This document shows positions 32,543 to 40,960 of a stretch of 55,422 nt of DNA, one piece after another. Below the pieces are notes generated by a model. That model was not told the origin of the DNA. It saw nothing but the letters and a program-made list of their open reading frames with translations, and ran no database searches. Position 1 is the first letter of the stretch. Each line of letters starts with the position of its first letter. The stretch is from assembly GCA_905215855.1 (NCBI GenBank), contig CAJMRT010000010.1, positions 1 through 55,422 on the forward strand, in the 5' to 3' direction. The position numbers were made by a program, and so were the translations under genes. This DNA comes from an uncultured bacterium (lineage in GTDB: Bacteria; Bacillota; Clostridia; Oscillospirales; Acutalibacteraceae).

Positions 32543-33403
32543 ATGAAAAATGTGGTTAAAAACGAGTTAGAAAGTGTAAAAGCCGAAAATAATTGGCTTA
32601 TCCGTCAATGGAAACATCATCCTATAAAAATGATATTACGCATTTTAGCAATAGTTGCGGCTGTTTTTACAGCTCTGTTTGTAGGCGGTCTTGCAACAGC
32701 ACTGTTAAACAAAGTCGGATATAGCGCAATAAAAAGCATAGTCTTTATAGCATATAATAAATGGGCAGGCTTTGCATTCGATGCAATATTTGGAATACTG
32801 TTTGTCGTATTTTTAATAATATTTGTTGCCTTAGTCGAAGTAATTTCAGACGCAGTACTATTAAAGAGAGGTAAACATTTAAAATCAAAAGAAGAAACAT
32901 CTTTTTCCGAAAAGGAAATTGAAGAAGAACAATCCGACAAAAAATATGATAAAATTGCAAAAGCTGTATTGATTGCCATTCCGATAGTCACAATTTTGAT
33001 TTTTCTCGGAAGTGTGTATGTATTTACATTTAACACCACGGTTTTCACCAAAAATGCGGTAATAGAAAAGTCGCCGTTTAATCCGTCAGGAACGGAGTAC
33101 GGCTATTCAGATGTTGCAAAAATTGAAATTGATAACCAAGACGGCAGCAATTTATACCTTGACTTACATATGAAAAACGGCAATACCGTAACAGTCGATT
33201 ACAGCGGCGGAATTGACTCCGACAACGAAAAATATATCGACTATCCCGAGGCATTCATAAAAGATTTTATGAACAATTTCCATAACAAAAATATTCCAAT
33301 AACATTCAATTGCACATACGAAGATGTCACCGCATATAACTTCAACGATGAATCCCTCACCTATATTAAAGAAATTTTTGAAGGCAATAAAAAGAGTAAA
33401 TAA
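32543..33403 (+). CDS. Three-TM membrane protein of unknown function
   Basis: A 286-aa protein with hydrophobic helices near residues 30-55, 75-105 and 145-168, a charged cytoplasmic segment between the second and third, and a C-terminal soluble domain of about 110 residues (YGYSDVAKIEIDNQDGSNLYLDLHM...). ATG 32543 follows GGAGAA. No family recognised. Confidence 0.72.
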   Translation: MKNVVKNELESVKAENNWLIRQWKHHPIKMILRILAIVAAVFTALFVGGLATALLNKVGYSAIKSIVFIAYNKWAGFAFDAIFGILFVVFLIIFVALVEVISDAVLLKRGKHLKSKEETSFSEKEIEEEQSDKKYDKIAKAVLIAIPIVTILIFLGSVYVFTFNTTVFTKNAVIEKSPFNPSGTEYGYSDVAKIEIDNQDGSNLYLDLHMKNGNTVTVDYSGGIDSDNEKYIDYPEAFIKDFMNNFHNKNIPITFNCTYEDVTAYNFNDESLTYIKEIFEGNKKSK

Positions 33404-33421
33404 AATGCATACATAACCAAA

Positions 33422-33451
33422 ACAAGCGGCAGAACTTAATCTGCCGCTTGT
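33422..33451 (+). terminator. Terminator-like hairpin after the three-TM gene
   Basis: ACAAGCGGCAGA pairs with TCTGCCGCTTGT around a 6-nt loop. The downstream tail is only weakly T-rich. Confidence 0.75.
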
Positions 33452-33482
33452 AATTCTCATATATTATTAAATTTTTTCGGGT

Positions 33483-33549
33483 TACCCCAACTATTGACAT
33501 TGAGCCAATTATTCTGTTTTAATGCTACCCCAACTATTGACATAGAGCC
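33483..33549. repeat. Two 24-bp direct repeats, probable IS end remnant
   Basis: TACCCCAACTATTGACATTG continues as GAGCC-like sequence at 33483-33506. The second copy at 33526-33549 differs by one base. Repeats 43 bp apart in the same direction resemble the multiple terminal repeats of IS21-type elements, but no transposase is present. Confidence 0.6.
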
Positions 33550-33566
33550 TAAAAAAGTTAATAAGT

Positions 33567-33602
33567 AAAATCGACAAATCCCTTACGAGATTTGTCGATT
33601 TT
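33567..33602 (-). terminator. Terminator of the tRNA-Tyr/Thr unit
   Basis: A 14-bp stem AAAATCGACAAATC with its complement (33567-33580 and 33589-33602), directly after the tRNA-Tyr 3' end on the minus strand. Confidence 0.85.
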
Positions 33603-33687
33603 TGGTGGGAGAAGATGGATTCGAACCATCGAAGCGAAACGCAACAGATTTACAGTCTGCCCCCTTTGGCCACTCGGGAATTCTCCC
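33603..33687 (-). tRNA. tRNA-Tyr (anticodon GTA)
   Basis: 85 nt including encoded CCA. Acceptor GGGAGAA pairs with TTCTCCC, the anticodon loop is CTGTAAA, the long variable arm is as expected for class II tRNA-Tyr, and the T-arm is intact (GGTTCGAATCC). Confidence 0.96.
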
Positions 33688-33737
33688 ATATTAAGTTTTC
33701 AAAAATTGAAGCCTACTGCCTAAACAGTAGGCTTCAA

Positions 33738-33813
33738 TGGAGCTGGTGGACGGACTTGAACCCCCGACCTGCTGATTACAAATCAGCTGCTCTACCAACT
33801 GAGCTACACCAGC
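33738..33813 (-). tRNA. tRNA-Thr (anticodon TGT)
   Basis: 76 nt with encoded CCA. It begins GCTGGTGTAGCTCAGTTGG, has anticodon loop TTTGTAA, T-loop TTCAAGT and discriminator T. It sits 50 nt upstream of tRNA-Tyr on the same strand, so they are likely cotranscribed. Confidence 0.95.
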
Positions 33814-34045
33814 AAATTTAGCTTTTCGCTCTTGCATTTACTCCGTAATTTCGAGTGCTTATATAATATATCACATTCTTCATCGTTTGTCAACACTTTT
33901 TTTAAACTTTTTTAAAATTTCCTGAAGTGTTTTCCTTTTGAAGATGTCCTCGAATGAGTCAGCTTGATTATTATATCATCCTCGACCGTATTCGTCAAGG
34001 GTTTTTTGAATTTTTTAAAAATTTTTCTTACACCTTTATATTTAA

Positions 34046-34131
34046 GCCCCACTGGGGCATTTTCTTTACGGTCGGCTCCAAATTCCTTCGGATTCTTGGC
34101 AGGTCAAAACTAAAAGCACCCATAAAGGGTG
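34046..34131. repeat. 86-bp repeat, copy A
   Basis: Closely matches 34250-34335. It begins with a GCCCC...GGGGC hairpin and ends with ACTAAAAGCACCC and a partial complementary arm. The copies differ at a small number of positions. Confidence 0.7.
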
Positions 34132-34249
34132 TCATACTTTCATCTTGTATTAGGTCTGCCCGAAGTACTTTGTACAGACCTAAACTTTCCGCCTCGCTTG
34201 TTGCGTCCTGTGCATAACTATGCCTCCATAAACGCTCCTCCCTAAAAAT

Positions 34250-34335
34250 GCCCCACCGGGGCATTTTCTTTACGGTCGGCTTCAAATCCCTTCGGATTCT
34301 TGGCAAACCAAAACTAAAAGCACCCATGAAGGGTG
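34250..34335. repeat. 86-bp repeat, copy B, abutting tRNA-Arg terminator
   Basis: Second copy of the 34046-34131 unit. Its right part is the left arm of the tRNA-Arg terminator, and the segment GGCTTCAAATCCCTTCGG echoes the tRNA-Arg T-arm in the opposite orientation. It may derive from duplicated tRNA-terminator DNA. Confidence 0.7.
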
Positions 34336-34348
34336 CTTTTAGTTTTGG
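34308..34348 (-). terminator. Terminator of tRNA-Arg
   Basis: A perfect 18-bp stem (34308-34325 with 34331-34348), loop ATGAA. The base of the stem includes the encoded CCA of the tRNA. Confidence 0.85.
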
Positions 34349-34422
34349 CCTGCCCGAAGGGATTTGAACCCCCATTCTCCGGAATCGGAATCCGTTGCGT
34401 TATCCAATTGCGCCACGGGCAG
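34346..34422 (-). tRNA. tRNA-Arg (anticodon CCG)
   Basis: 77 nt with encoded CCA. Acceptor CTGCCCG pairs with CGGGCAG, the D-stem is GCGC, the anticodon loop is ATTCCGA and the T-loop is TTCAAAT. Confidence 0.93.
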
Positions 34423-34599
34423 ATGTATGCGGCAGGATATTTTGCCTGCCGTTTTTTCATTTTTAATTCGCATAATCTTTTATCTGAAAATCAACTGCAA
34501 AAACTGCTGTGCAACAGTCTTTAGCTTATATTATGCGGTTATTATACAACAATTTTTTACTTTAAGCAAGGGGAATTTGCCACTCCTCCCGACTGTAAG

Positions 34600-36513
34600 T
34601 CATTCTGCCATACTTTCGAGTTCTTCCCAAATTTCGTACTGTTCTTCCTGCTGTTTCTGCAAATCTTCGAGCAATTTTGAAAGCTCCATAAGTTTTTCAT
34701 AATCTGCGGCGACTTCTTCACTTGAGAGAAGCTCCTGTGTTTTTGCGATTTCCTCATCAAGTCGCTCAATTTCAGATTCTGCCTTTTTCAGCTTAGTCTG
34801 TCTTTTACGCTCTTCACTCTGCTTCTGCTTTTGCAAAAAGTAATCGTTCTGCGGCTTTTCTTTTTTGTCTTTCTTGCTTTCAGTCTGAACAGTACCCTGT
34901 TTTTCGGCAGTTGAGCGTTCAAGGTAGTAATCGTAATTTCCGAGATACTCCTTTACTCCGCCATTTGTGAGCAAAAGGATTCTGTCGGCAATTTTATTTA
35001 TAAAGTAACGGTCGTGGCTGACAATCAGCATTGTGCCGCTGTAATCAAGCAAAGTTTTTTCGAGTTCTTCTCGTGATGATGCGTCAAGGTGGTTTGTCGG
35101 CTCATCGAGAAGCAAGAAGTTACTGCCTTTAAGCATAAGTTTCAGCAGAGATACTCTTGCCCTTTCGCCGCCACTCATTTTTGAAAGCGGTTTAAACACC
35201 TCTTCGCCCTTGAACAGGAACGATGCAAGCGCACTTCTGACTTCAGTCTGCGTCATATTTGGGAAGGTATCCCACACCTCATCAAGAGCGGTTTTTGACA
35301 GGTCAAGATTTTGCTGCATCTGATCAAAATAGCCGACCTCAACATTTGCACCGTAGTCATATTCACCGCAATCCATAGGAGTTTTACCTGTCAAGATTCT
35401 GAACAGCGTAGTTTTTCCGCAACCGTTGCCGCCGATAATGAACACTCTCTCGCCTTTTCTGATATGTATGTCAACATTTTTGAAAAGCTGTTTATCATCA
35501 AAGGCTTTCGCAAGGTTTTTGCAGATAAGAACATCGTTGCCACTCTCGCATCTCGGCACAAAGTGCATACGCATTGTTTCAAGCTCGCTTTCGGGAGCTA
35601 CAAGCTGATCTTTGATTCTGTCAGCCTCTTTCTGCTTACTTGCGGCTGTGATAAAGTTATGTGCCTGTCCCCAGCGTTTTTGCTGTTCAACAATGCCCTC
35701 AATACGCTTTATTTCCTTTAAATCGTGTTCATATTTATTTTTGAGCGACTCATTTACCGATTCTTTTTTCTTGACAAATTCCGAATAAGAGCCGGTATAA
35801 ACCATAGCGCGGTTGTGTTCAAGTTCAATCGTCTTATTGGTTACATTATCAAGGAAATAACGGTCATGGCTGATGATAATCATTGCACCCTTGAAATCTC
35901 TCAAAAAGCCTTCAAGCCATGCAATTGCGTCAATGTCAAGGTGGTTTGTCGGCTCGTCAAGGAGGAGCATATTGCTCTGCGACAGCAACAGCTTTGCAAG
36001 ACAAAGCTTTGAACGCTGACCGCCGCTTAAATTGCCAACAGGCATTGTGAAGTCATTTTCGGAAAATCCGAGTCCTAAAAGAGCAGAACGGGTTCTGCTC
36101 TTATAGGTCAGACCGCCTGCTCTTTCAAACTGTTCAATAAGCATTGTCTGCCTTTCAACAAGCTCATCAAGATTTCCCGACTTGTTGTCAATCTGATGTG
36201 CAAGTGCGGAAATTTCTGTTTCCATATCCGAAAGATAATCGAACACGGAAAGCAGCTCGTGATACACATCTGCCCTCGGATTGTTGCAGGCATGCTGTTC
36301 CATATATCCGGGACGGACATTTTTTGAAAAGGTAACAGTTCCCGAAACAGGGCTGATTTCTCCGTTGAGTATCTTGAAGAGAGTTGTTTTACCGACTCCG
36401 TTCGCTCCGATAAAGCCCACCTTATCTCTTTCTTCAACATCAAACGAAACATCTGTAAAAAGGTTTCGTTCGATAAAAGTCATTGTAAGATTTCTTACTG
36501 ATAATGCCGGCAA
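34600..36513 (-). CDS. ABC-F family ATPase
   Basis: A 637-aa soluble protein with two ATP-binding domains and no TM segments. NBD1 has GANGVGKTT, LSGGQRSKL and LLLDEPTNHLD; NBD2 has GGNGCGKTT, MSGGERARV and LLLDEPTNHLD. Between them is the Lys/Glu-rich ABC-F linker, and a C-terminal coiled coil (about residues 545-635) is predicted from the Lys/Glu/Leu pattern. ABC-F proteins act on ribosomes, either in housekeeping or antibiotic protection; context gives no sign of resistance. TTG 36513 is favoured (AGGGAG eight nt upstream); GTG 36522 lies too close to it. Confidence 0.9.
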   Translation of the reverse strand: MPALSVRNLTMTFIERNLFTDVSFDVEERDKVGFIGANGVGKTTLFKILNGEISPVSGTVTFSKNVRPGYMEQHACNNPRADVYHELLSVFDYLSDMETEISALAHQIDNKSGNLDELVERQTMLIEQFERAGGLTYKSRTRSALLGLGFSENDFTMPVGNLSGGQRSKLCLAKLLLSQSNMLLLDEPTNHLDIDAIAWLEGFLRDFKGAMIIISHDRYFLDNVTNKTIELEHNRAMVYTGSYSEFVKKKESVNESLKNKYEHDLKEIKRIEGIVEQQKRWGQAHNFITAASKQKEADRIKDQLVAPESELETMRMHFVPRCESGNDVLICKNLAKAFDDKQLFKNVDIHIRKGERVFIIGGNGCGKTTLFRILTGKTPMDCGEYDYGANVEVGYFDQMQQNLDLSKTALDEVWDTFPNMTQTEVRSALASFLFKGEEVFKPLSKMSGGERARVSLLKLMLKGSNFLLLDEPTNHLDASSREELEKTLLDYSGTMLIVSHDRYFINKIADRILLLTNGGVKEYLGNYDYYLERSTAEKQGTVQTESKKDKKEKPQNDYFLQKQKQSEERKRQTKLKKAESEIERLDEEIAKTQELLSSEEVAADYEKLMELSKLLEDLQKQQEEQYEIWEELESMAE

Positions 36514-36546
36514 AACATACACTCCCTTTCAAATTCGCTACCCCTT

Positions 36547-36575
36547 ATTGTACATTAAAATCGACAAAAGAGCAA
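36547..36575 (-). promoter_or_regulatory. Promoter of the ABC-F gene
   Basis: Minus strand TTGCTC, 17-nt spacer, TACAAT. It overlaps the end of the upstream DUF5658 gene. Confidence 0.65.
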
Positions 36576-36977
36576 TACAAAATTGAAAATATGCCACAGG
36601 TTTACAAGGGCATAGGACACAATTCCGACTGTTAAAAGCATTTCAGCCGTTTTGCTTCTGCCGATTTCGGCAAGTTTGTAAATCAATGCACACCCCAAAA
36701 TAAGCACAAGCGGCAAGATTCCTTTGATTAACAAGGTCAACCAAAAATTTTCAAGCACAGGCTGCATAACGGGATTTGCCTCAACAAAATGTCCGCTGCC
36801 GATGAGCGCCTCTGTACAAATCCAGTCAACAATATTGAGAAAATAGAGTAATCCGAGTTTGTAATAAAACGAACGGCTCTCATGACCTTTTTCATTGACG
36901 ATATTATTGACATCAGATTCATTTGCCGATTTCAAATTAAACACAACGGTTTTTTCAAGTCCGATTTTTTCTGTCAT
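36555..36977 (-). CDS. DUF5658-like membrane protein
   Basis: A 140-aa protein with about three TM helices. The segment FLNIVDWICTEALI...FVEANPVMQPVL is like DUF5658 proteins, where the conserved polar residues are in the first TM. Function unknown. ATG 36977 with GAGGTG is preferred over earlier in-frame starts. It follows the DUF1292 gene on the same strand. Confidence 0.7.
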   Translation of the reverse strand: MTEKIGLEKTVVFNLKSANESDVNNIVNEKGHESRSFYYKLGLLYFLNIVDWICTEALIGSGHFVEANPVMQPVLENFWLTLLIKGILPLVLILGCALIYKLAEIGRSKTAEMLLTVGIVSYALVNLWHIFNFVLLFCRF

Positions 36978-37069
36978 ACACAACACCTCAACGGTATTTT
37001 TTCCCGCTGAGAATGTTATATTCACACAAAAGAAAAGAGCCTCCCCTCGGAAGCTCAATTTGAAACGAA

Positions 37070-37366
37070 TTATTCAAAGTTAATGTCGCCCTCATATTTC
37101 TTTTTGAAAAGCTCAAATACCTTGTTAAGAGTATCTTCATCGTCAATGCTGACATATTCCTCTGTTTCTTCGTCAATCTGATTAATCTGAAGAATAACAA
37201 CCTCGTCTGCATCTTCGTCATTTTCGATGAGAATAATGTACTCTGTACCCTCAAACTCGATTACATCAAGAAATTCAAATTCAACTTCCTGACCGTTTTC
37301 GTCTTCAAGAGTGATGAGCATACCCTGATCTTCTTCGTTCATAATCTCGTTTTTTGTATCTGCCAT
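37070..37366 (-). CDS. DUF1292 (YrzB-like) acidic protein
   Basis: A 98-aa, strongly acidic protein. The core ITLEDENGQEVEFEFLDVIEFEG.EY..L and later DEVVILQI are the DUF1292/YrzB pattern common in Firmicutes. Function unknown. ATG 37366 follows AAAGGA; earlier in-frame codons lack a ribosome site. Promoter at 37418-37446. Confidence 0.85.
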   Translation of the reverse strand: MADTKNEIMNEEDQGMLITLEDENGQEVEFEFLDVIEFEGTEYIILIENDEDADEVVILQINQIDEETEEYVSIDDEDTLNKVFELFKKKYEGDINFE

Positions 37367-37417
37367 AGCGTATTCCTTTCCGAATGCGTTTAACGCCTCA
37401 TAAAATAAATTAAATTT

Positions 37418-37446
37418 AGTATAACCCAAAACATCGGCAAAATCAA
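37418..37446 (-). promoter_or_regulatory. Promoter of the DUF1292 gene
   Basis: Minus strand TTGATT, 17-nt spacer, TATACT, 52 nt before the start. Confidence 0.8.
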
Positions 37447-37476
37447 CACTTTATTGATATTTTACATTAAAAAGCA

Positions 37477-37520
37477 AAACCCAAAAACAGCTGCGATTGC
37501 TCGCAGCTGTTTTTGGGTTT
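37477..37520. terminator. Very long intrinsic terminator
   Basis: A 20-bp perfect stem (37477-37496 with 37501-37520) with a TTGC loop, following the minus-strand 88-aa gene. The stem is longer than other terminators here. Confidence 0.85.
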
Positions 37521-37575
37521 AGAAGTTTTGAAATCAACGTGAAAACTGTAGATATTTAAGTTAGTGTTTTCAGAA

Positions 37576-37842
37576 TTAACCTACTTTGGCGTTACCTGTG
37601 TCGCCGAACATATTAAGTCTGAAAAGCTTGCTCTCGTCGTTCTTGTTTTCGCAAATAATACTTGCTTCTGCAATCTTGCCGCCTTCGATAAGTCTTGTAA
37701 GACCGACAAGCTGGCAAAGCTTGCTGCGGAGATTGAGTCTGTCGCCTTCGCTTGTAACGAGATATACATTGCCCTCGCAGGTATCGAGCACGGCGAGGAA
37801 TTTGGTTACATCAACATTGTGTAAACTAAGAATTGGTGTCAT
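37576..37842 (-). CDS. Conserved small protein of unknown function
   Basis: An 88-aa protein: HNVDVTKFLAVLDTCEGNVY, then TSEGDRLNLRSKLCQLVGL and KIAEASIICEN. I associate this pattern with a small Clostridia family sometimes labelled poly(A) polymerase by database error; no polymerase motif is present. ATG 37842 follows GGAGG. Its transcript has an unusually long leader (about 165 nt) from the promoter at 38015-38042. Confidence 0.7.
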   Translation of the reverse strand: MTPILSLHNVDVTKFLAVLDTCEGNVYLVTSEGDRLNLRSKLCQLVGLTRLIEGGKIAEASIICENKNDESKLFRLNMFGDTGNAKVG

Positions 37843-38014
37843 AAAATTTCCTCCATTCAATTCTTTAAAAATATAAAGTTTTGTTTTCGTGCGCCATTTA
37901 CCATTTGGCAAAATCATGATCAATTTATCGACTATGTGATAATTCAATTTTACTCGAGTAAGGCTAATTGGAAATCAGCCGATAGTCAAGCGGACTATTT
38001 ACTTGACAATTATT

Positions 38015-38042
38015 ATTATAGTCAAAGATTCGGAAAAGTCAA
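38015..38042 (-). promoter_or_regulatory. Promoter of the 88-aa protein gene
   Basis: Minus strand TTGACT, 16-nt spacer, TATAAT. Gives a leader of about 165 nt containing the palindrome TACTCGAGTA and two short inverted repeats. Confidence 0.8.
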
Positions 38043-38256
38043 CAATTTCAGCAATTAAATTTTGTTCACAAATTCATTTCAATGTCAGTTATGCACAATT
38101 AACAGTCGCAAATTTTGTACAATATGCTTTGTATTTGCTTTTTAGGAAATATACTTTTAACGCAATCATAACATTTGATTGTGTAAATTCAACAACTTGT
38201 TTCTTTTTCGGCATTATATAACTGCTGTTTTTTACAAACTTAATTTATCAGGCATA
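38043..38256. other. AT-rich intergenic stretch
   Basis: Between two divergent promoters; no ORF with a ribosome site, RNA gene or clear repeat seen. The gene-free stretch 37843-38380 otherwise holds only the two promoters and leaders. Confidence 0.6.
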
Positions 38257-38285
38257 TTGAGATTTTGCTCATTTTAAGTTATAAT
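38257..38285 (+). promoter_or_regulatory. Promoter of the phosphohexomutase gene
   Basis: TTGAGA, 17-nt spacer, TATAAT, about 95 nt before the start. Confidence 0.8.
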
Positions 38286-38380
38286 CTATGTTATGAAGGC
38301 TGATATCAAAAAGGATTCAGGATTGCTCCGAATTAAATTTTCAATAAAAGCAATCATACAAATAAGAAAGGAATCATAAA

Positions 38381-39883
38381 ATGCTTAACGATTTTTACAA
38401 ACAGTTCAAAAGCGGAACAGACATACGAGGAGTTGCAAGCGAGGGTGTTGAGGGACAAAGTGTAAACCTTACCGACGATGTTGTTGCCGATATGGCAGAC
38501 GGCTTTGTGCTTTGGCTTTCTAAAAAAGTTTCAAAAAAACCGAGCGAGCTTAAAATTTCAGTTGGCCGTGACAGCCGTATTTCGGGACCGCATATAATGA
38601 AAATCACAACCGAGCGTTTTAAGCGTTGCGGTGCAGAGGTTCTCTGCTGTCAGCTTGCGTCAACTCCGTCAATGTTTATGACAACAGTTGACCTTGGATG
38701 TGATGGTGCTCTTCAGATTACTGCAAGCCACCACCCGTTCAACAGAAACGGTCTTAAATTTTTCACCCTAGAGGGCGGTCTTGAGGGCAGTGACATTGAA
38801 GAAATTCTTCTCTACGCACAAAATGGCGAACATCCCGAAGAAAGCAACGGCGGAAATATTACGGATGTTGACTATATGAGCGACTATTCAAAGGGACTTT
38901 GCGAGAAGATAAAAAAAGAAGTTAATGCAGAAGATTACGATCATCCGCTCAAGGGCTTTAAGATTGTTGTTGACGCAGGAAACGGTGCAGGCGGATTTTA
39001 TGCCGACAAGGTGCTTTCCGTTCTCGGAGCAGACACAACCGGCAGCCGTTATCTTGAACCTGACGGAATGTTCCCGAACCATGTGCCGAATCCCGAGGCT
39101 AAAGAGGCTATGGATTCAATCTGTGAGGCTGTCAGAGAATCGGGCGCAGATCTCGGCGTAATCTTTGATACGGATGTTGACCGTGGCGGTGCTGTTGACA
39201 GCAAGGGCAACGAAATCAACCGAAACAGACTTGTAGCCGTTGCGGCGGCAATTGCTCTTGAGGGCAATGACGGCGGTATGATTGTTACAGACTCAATCAC
39301 ATCAAGCGGTCTTAAACAATTTATTGAAAATGACCTCGGCGGAAAGCATTACCGCTATCGCAGGGGCTATAAGAATGTTATCGACAAGGCTCTTGAGCTC
39401 AACGCTCAGGGCATCAACTGTCCGCTTGCAATTGAAACATCGGGTCATGCAGCAATGCGTGAAAACTACTTCCTTGATGACGGTGCATATCTTTGCACAA
39501 AAATTATTATCAAGGCGGCTCAAATGAGAAAAGAGGGCAAGGAGCTTGACGAGCTTACCGCCTCACTCAAAGAACCGCTTGAAAGCACAGAAATCAGATA
39601 CAAAATTCTTGAAAAAGATTTCAGAGCCTGCGGTGAAAAAATTATTGCCGACCTTACAAAGTATGCCGAGGAGCAGGACGGCTGGTGTGTTGCCGACGAT
39701 AACCGTGAGGGCATCAGAGTTTCGTTTGACAGGGATAACGGTGACGGCTGGTTCTTGCTCAGACTTTCGGTACACGATCCGATTATGCCGCTCAATGTTG
39801 AAAGTGACAGCGAGGGCGGTGTAAAAATCATCTGCGACAAGCTTGGTGAATTTTTAAAGACTACAACAGGTCTTGACCTCTGA
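38381..39883 (+). CDS. Phosphomannomutase/phosphoglucomutase
   Basis: A 500-aa alpha-D-phosphohexomutase interconverting hexose 6- and 1-phosphates. The phosphoserine loop is TASHHPFNRNG (S116), the N-terminus has SGTDIRG, the metal loop DTDVDRGG and the sugar-binding loop ETSGHAAM. The C-terminal phosphate-binding domain has DNREGIRVSFD. TASHHP in place of the usual TASHNP is an accepted variant in part of the family. Sugar specificity (glucose or mannose) is not fixed by sequence. Monocistronic, with a strong promoter and GAAAGGA site. Confidence 0.88.
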   Translation: MLNDFYKQFKSGTDIRGVASEGVEGQSVNLTDDVVADMADGFVLWLSKKVSKKPSELKISVGRDSRISGPHIMKITTERFKRCGAEVLCCQLASTPSMFMTTVDLGCDGALQITASHHPFNRNGLKFFTLEGGLEGSDIEEILLYAQNGEHPEESNGGNITDVDYMSDYSKGLCEKIKKEVNAEDYDHPLKGFKIVVDAGNGAGGFYADKVLSVLGADTTGSRYLEPDGMFPNHVPNPEAKEAMDSICEAVRESGADLGVIFDTDVDRGGAVDSKGNEINRNRLVAVAAAIALEGNDGGMIVTDSITSSGLKQFIENDLGGKHYRYRRGYKNVIDKALELNAQGINCPLAIETSGHAAMRENYFLDDGAYLCTKIIIKAAQMRKEGKELDELTASLKEPLESTEIRYKILEKDFRACGEKIIADLTKYAEEQDGWCVADDNREGIRVSFDRDNGDGWFLLRLSVHDPIMPLNVESDSEGGVKIICDKLGEFLKTTTGLDL

Positions 39884-39916
39884 TATTGGAGTATTTTGCG
39901 TTTTTATTGATTTTTA

Positions 39917-39954
39917 TTGTCGTAACTACGGGTTGCAACCGAGAGTTGCGACAA
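39917..39954. promoter_or_regulatory. Large imperfect palindrome upstream of the XRE gene
   Basis: Arms TTGTCGTAACT and AGTTGCGACAA flank the perfect decamer GGTTGCAACC (39931-39940). It ends 16 bp before the -35. A plausible operator, perhaps for autoregulation by the adjacent XRE protein. Confidence 0.65.
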
Positions 39955-39970
39955 TGGAACCCGAAATGTA

Positions 39971-40000
39971 TTGTTTTTTGGGGCAGGCAACCGATATAAT
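39971..40000 (+). promoter_or_regulatory. Promoter of the XRE regulator gene
   Basis: TTGTTT, 18-nt spacer, TATAAT, 47 nt before the start; AGGAGG ribosome site. Confidence 0.65.
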
Positions 40001-40047
40001 TTTCTCACAAGGTAAAACCCTAAAGCAATATTTGAGGAGGAAATTTT

Positions 40048-40890
40048 ATGAACATTGAAACTGCCAACAGACTTTTGCAGTACAGAAAAAAGATGAATCT
40101 AAGCCAGGAGGAGCTTGCCGCAAGAATAGGTGTAAGCCGTCAGGCTGTGTCAAAATGGGAGCGTGCAGAGGCATCGCCCGACACGGATAATCTTATTCTT
40201 CTTGCCGATATCTACGGTGTTTCGCTTGATGAATTGCTTAAAGGCGAAAAAGAAACCGAAAGCGAAACACAGTCGGAAGAACCCAAAAATAATGCCGAAA
40301 ATAATCCCGACAGCGACACAACATACAAAAAATCAGACAAGGTTTCGTTTAAACACGGAATCCATGTTGACTCAAAGGACGGCGATTCTGTTCACCTTAA
40401 TTTCAGGGACGGAATCCATGTTAAAGATAAAGACGGTACAAAGGTTGATGTCGGCTGGAACGGAATTCATGTTGAAGAAAACGGCAAAACAAAAGTCTAT
40501 ACAGACGAAAACGGAAATGTTATGTATGATGAAAGCATTGAAGAGCATAAACATTCAAAGTCGCACCGCTTTTGGAAGCACTTTCCGTTTTGGTTGATTG
40601 CCGTTATCGGATTCCTCGTTTGGGGATTCAGCGGAGTATTGCTCGGTTGGGTACTCAGCTGGGTATGCTTTCTGACAATTCCTCTCTATTACACACTTGT
40701 TGACGCAATCTACAAACGCAAGCCGAGTCATTTTGCTTACCCCCTGCTTGTCGTTATTGTGTATATGTTTTTCGGATTTCTCGACATCTGCGGCGGTTGG
40801 TCATTTGGCTGGATTGCATTTTTAACAATTCCGATTTACTATGAAATCTGCAAGCTTTTCAAAAGCGAAAGAAAAGATTCAGACGATTAA
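40048..40890 (+). CDS. XRE-type regulator with GIHV repeats and membrane segments
   Basis: A 280-aa protein. Residues 1-66 are an XRE helix-turn-helix (LSQEELAARIGVSRQAVSKWERAEASP). A Glu/Asn/Asp-rich linker follows, then three short repeats with the core GIHV at about residues 109, 125 and 141 (HGIHVDS, DGIHVKD, NGIHVEE), each in a predicted beta strand. The C-terminal about 110 residues hold four likely TM helices. A DNA-binding protein tethered to the membrane could respond to envelope state. The exact family is not clear; HTH plus unknown C-terminal TM proteins are common in Clostridia, but the GIHV repeats are unusual. Confidence 0.8.
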   Translation: MNIETANRLLQYRKKMNLSQEELAARIGVSRQAVSKWERAEASPDTDNLILLADIYGVSLDELLKGEKETESETQSEEPKNNAENNPDSDTTYKKSDKVSFKHGIHVDSKDGDSVHLNFRDGIHVKDKDGTKVDVGWNGIHVEENGKTKVYTDENGNVMYDESIEEHKHSKSHRFWKHFPFWLIAVIGFLVWGFSGVLLGWVLSWVCFLTIPLYYTLVDAIYKRKPSHFAYPLLVVIVYMFFGFLDICGGWSFGWIAFLTIPIYYEICKLFKSERKDSDD

Positions 40891-40909
40891 AATTGATTTA
40901 ACACATACA

Positions 40910-40944
40910 AAAACACGGCAGTTTTTTATCGACTGCCGTGTTTT
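40910..40944. terminator. Bidirectional terminator
   Basis: AAAACACGGCAGT pairs with ACTGCCGTGTTTT (13 bp), between convergent XRE and GH31 genes; T-rich on both sides. Confidence 0.88.
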
Positions 40945-40960
40945 TTATCATTACGGTATA

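Noticed and set aside
34028..34375. Minus-strand 115-codon open frame over the repeat and tRNA region
   Set aside because: It runs through two copies of the 86-bp repeat and into tRNA-Arg. Internal repetition of its translation reflects the DNA repeat, and no ribosome site is present.
38381..39883. TASHHP instead of TASHNP in the phosphohexomutase as a defect
   Set aside because: The serine is retained and other loops are intact; the HHP variant is found in functional family members.
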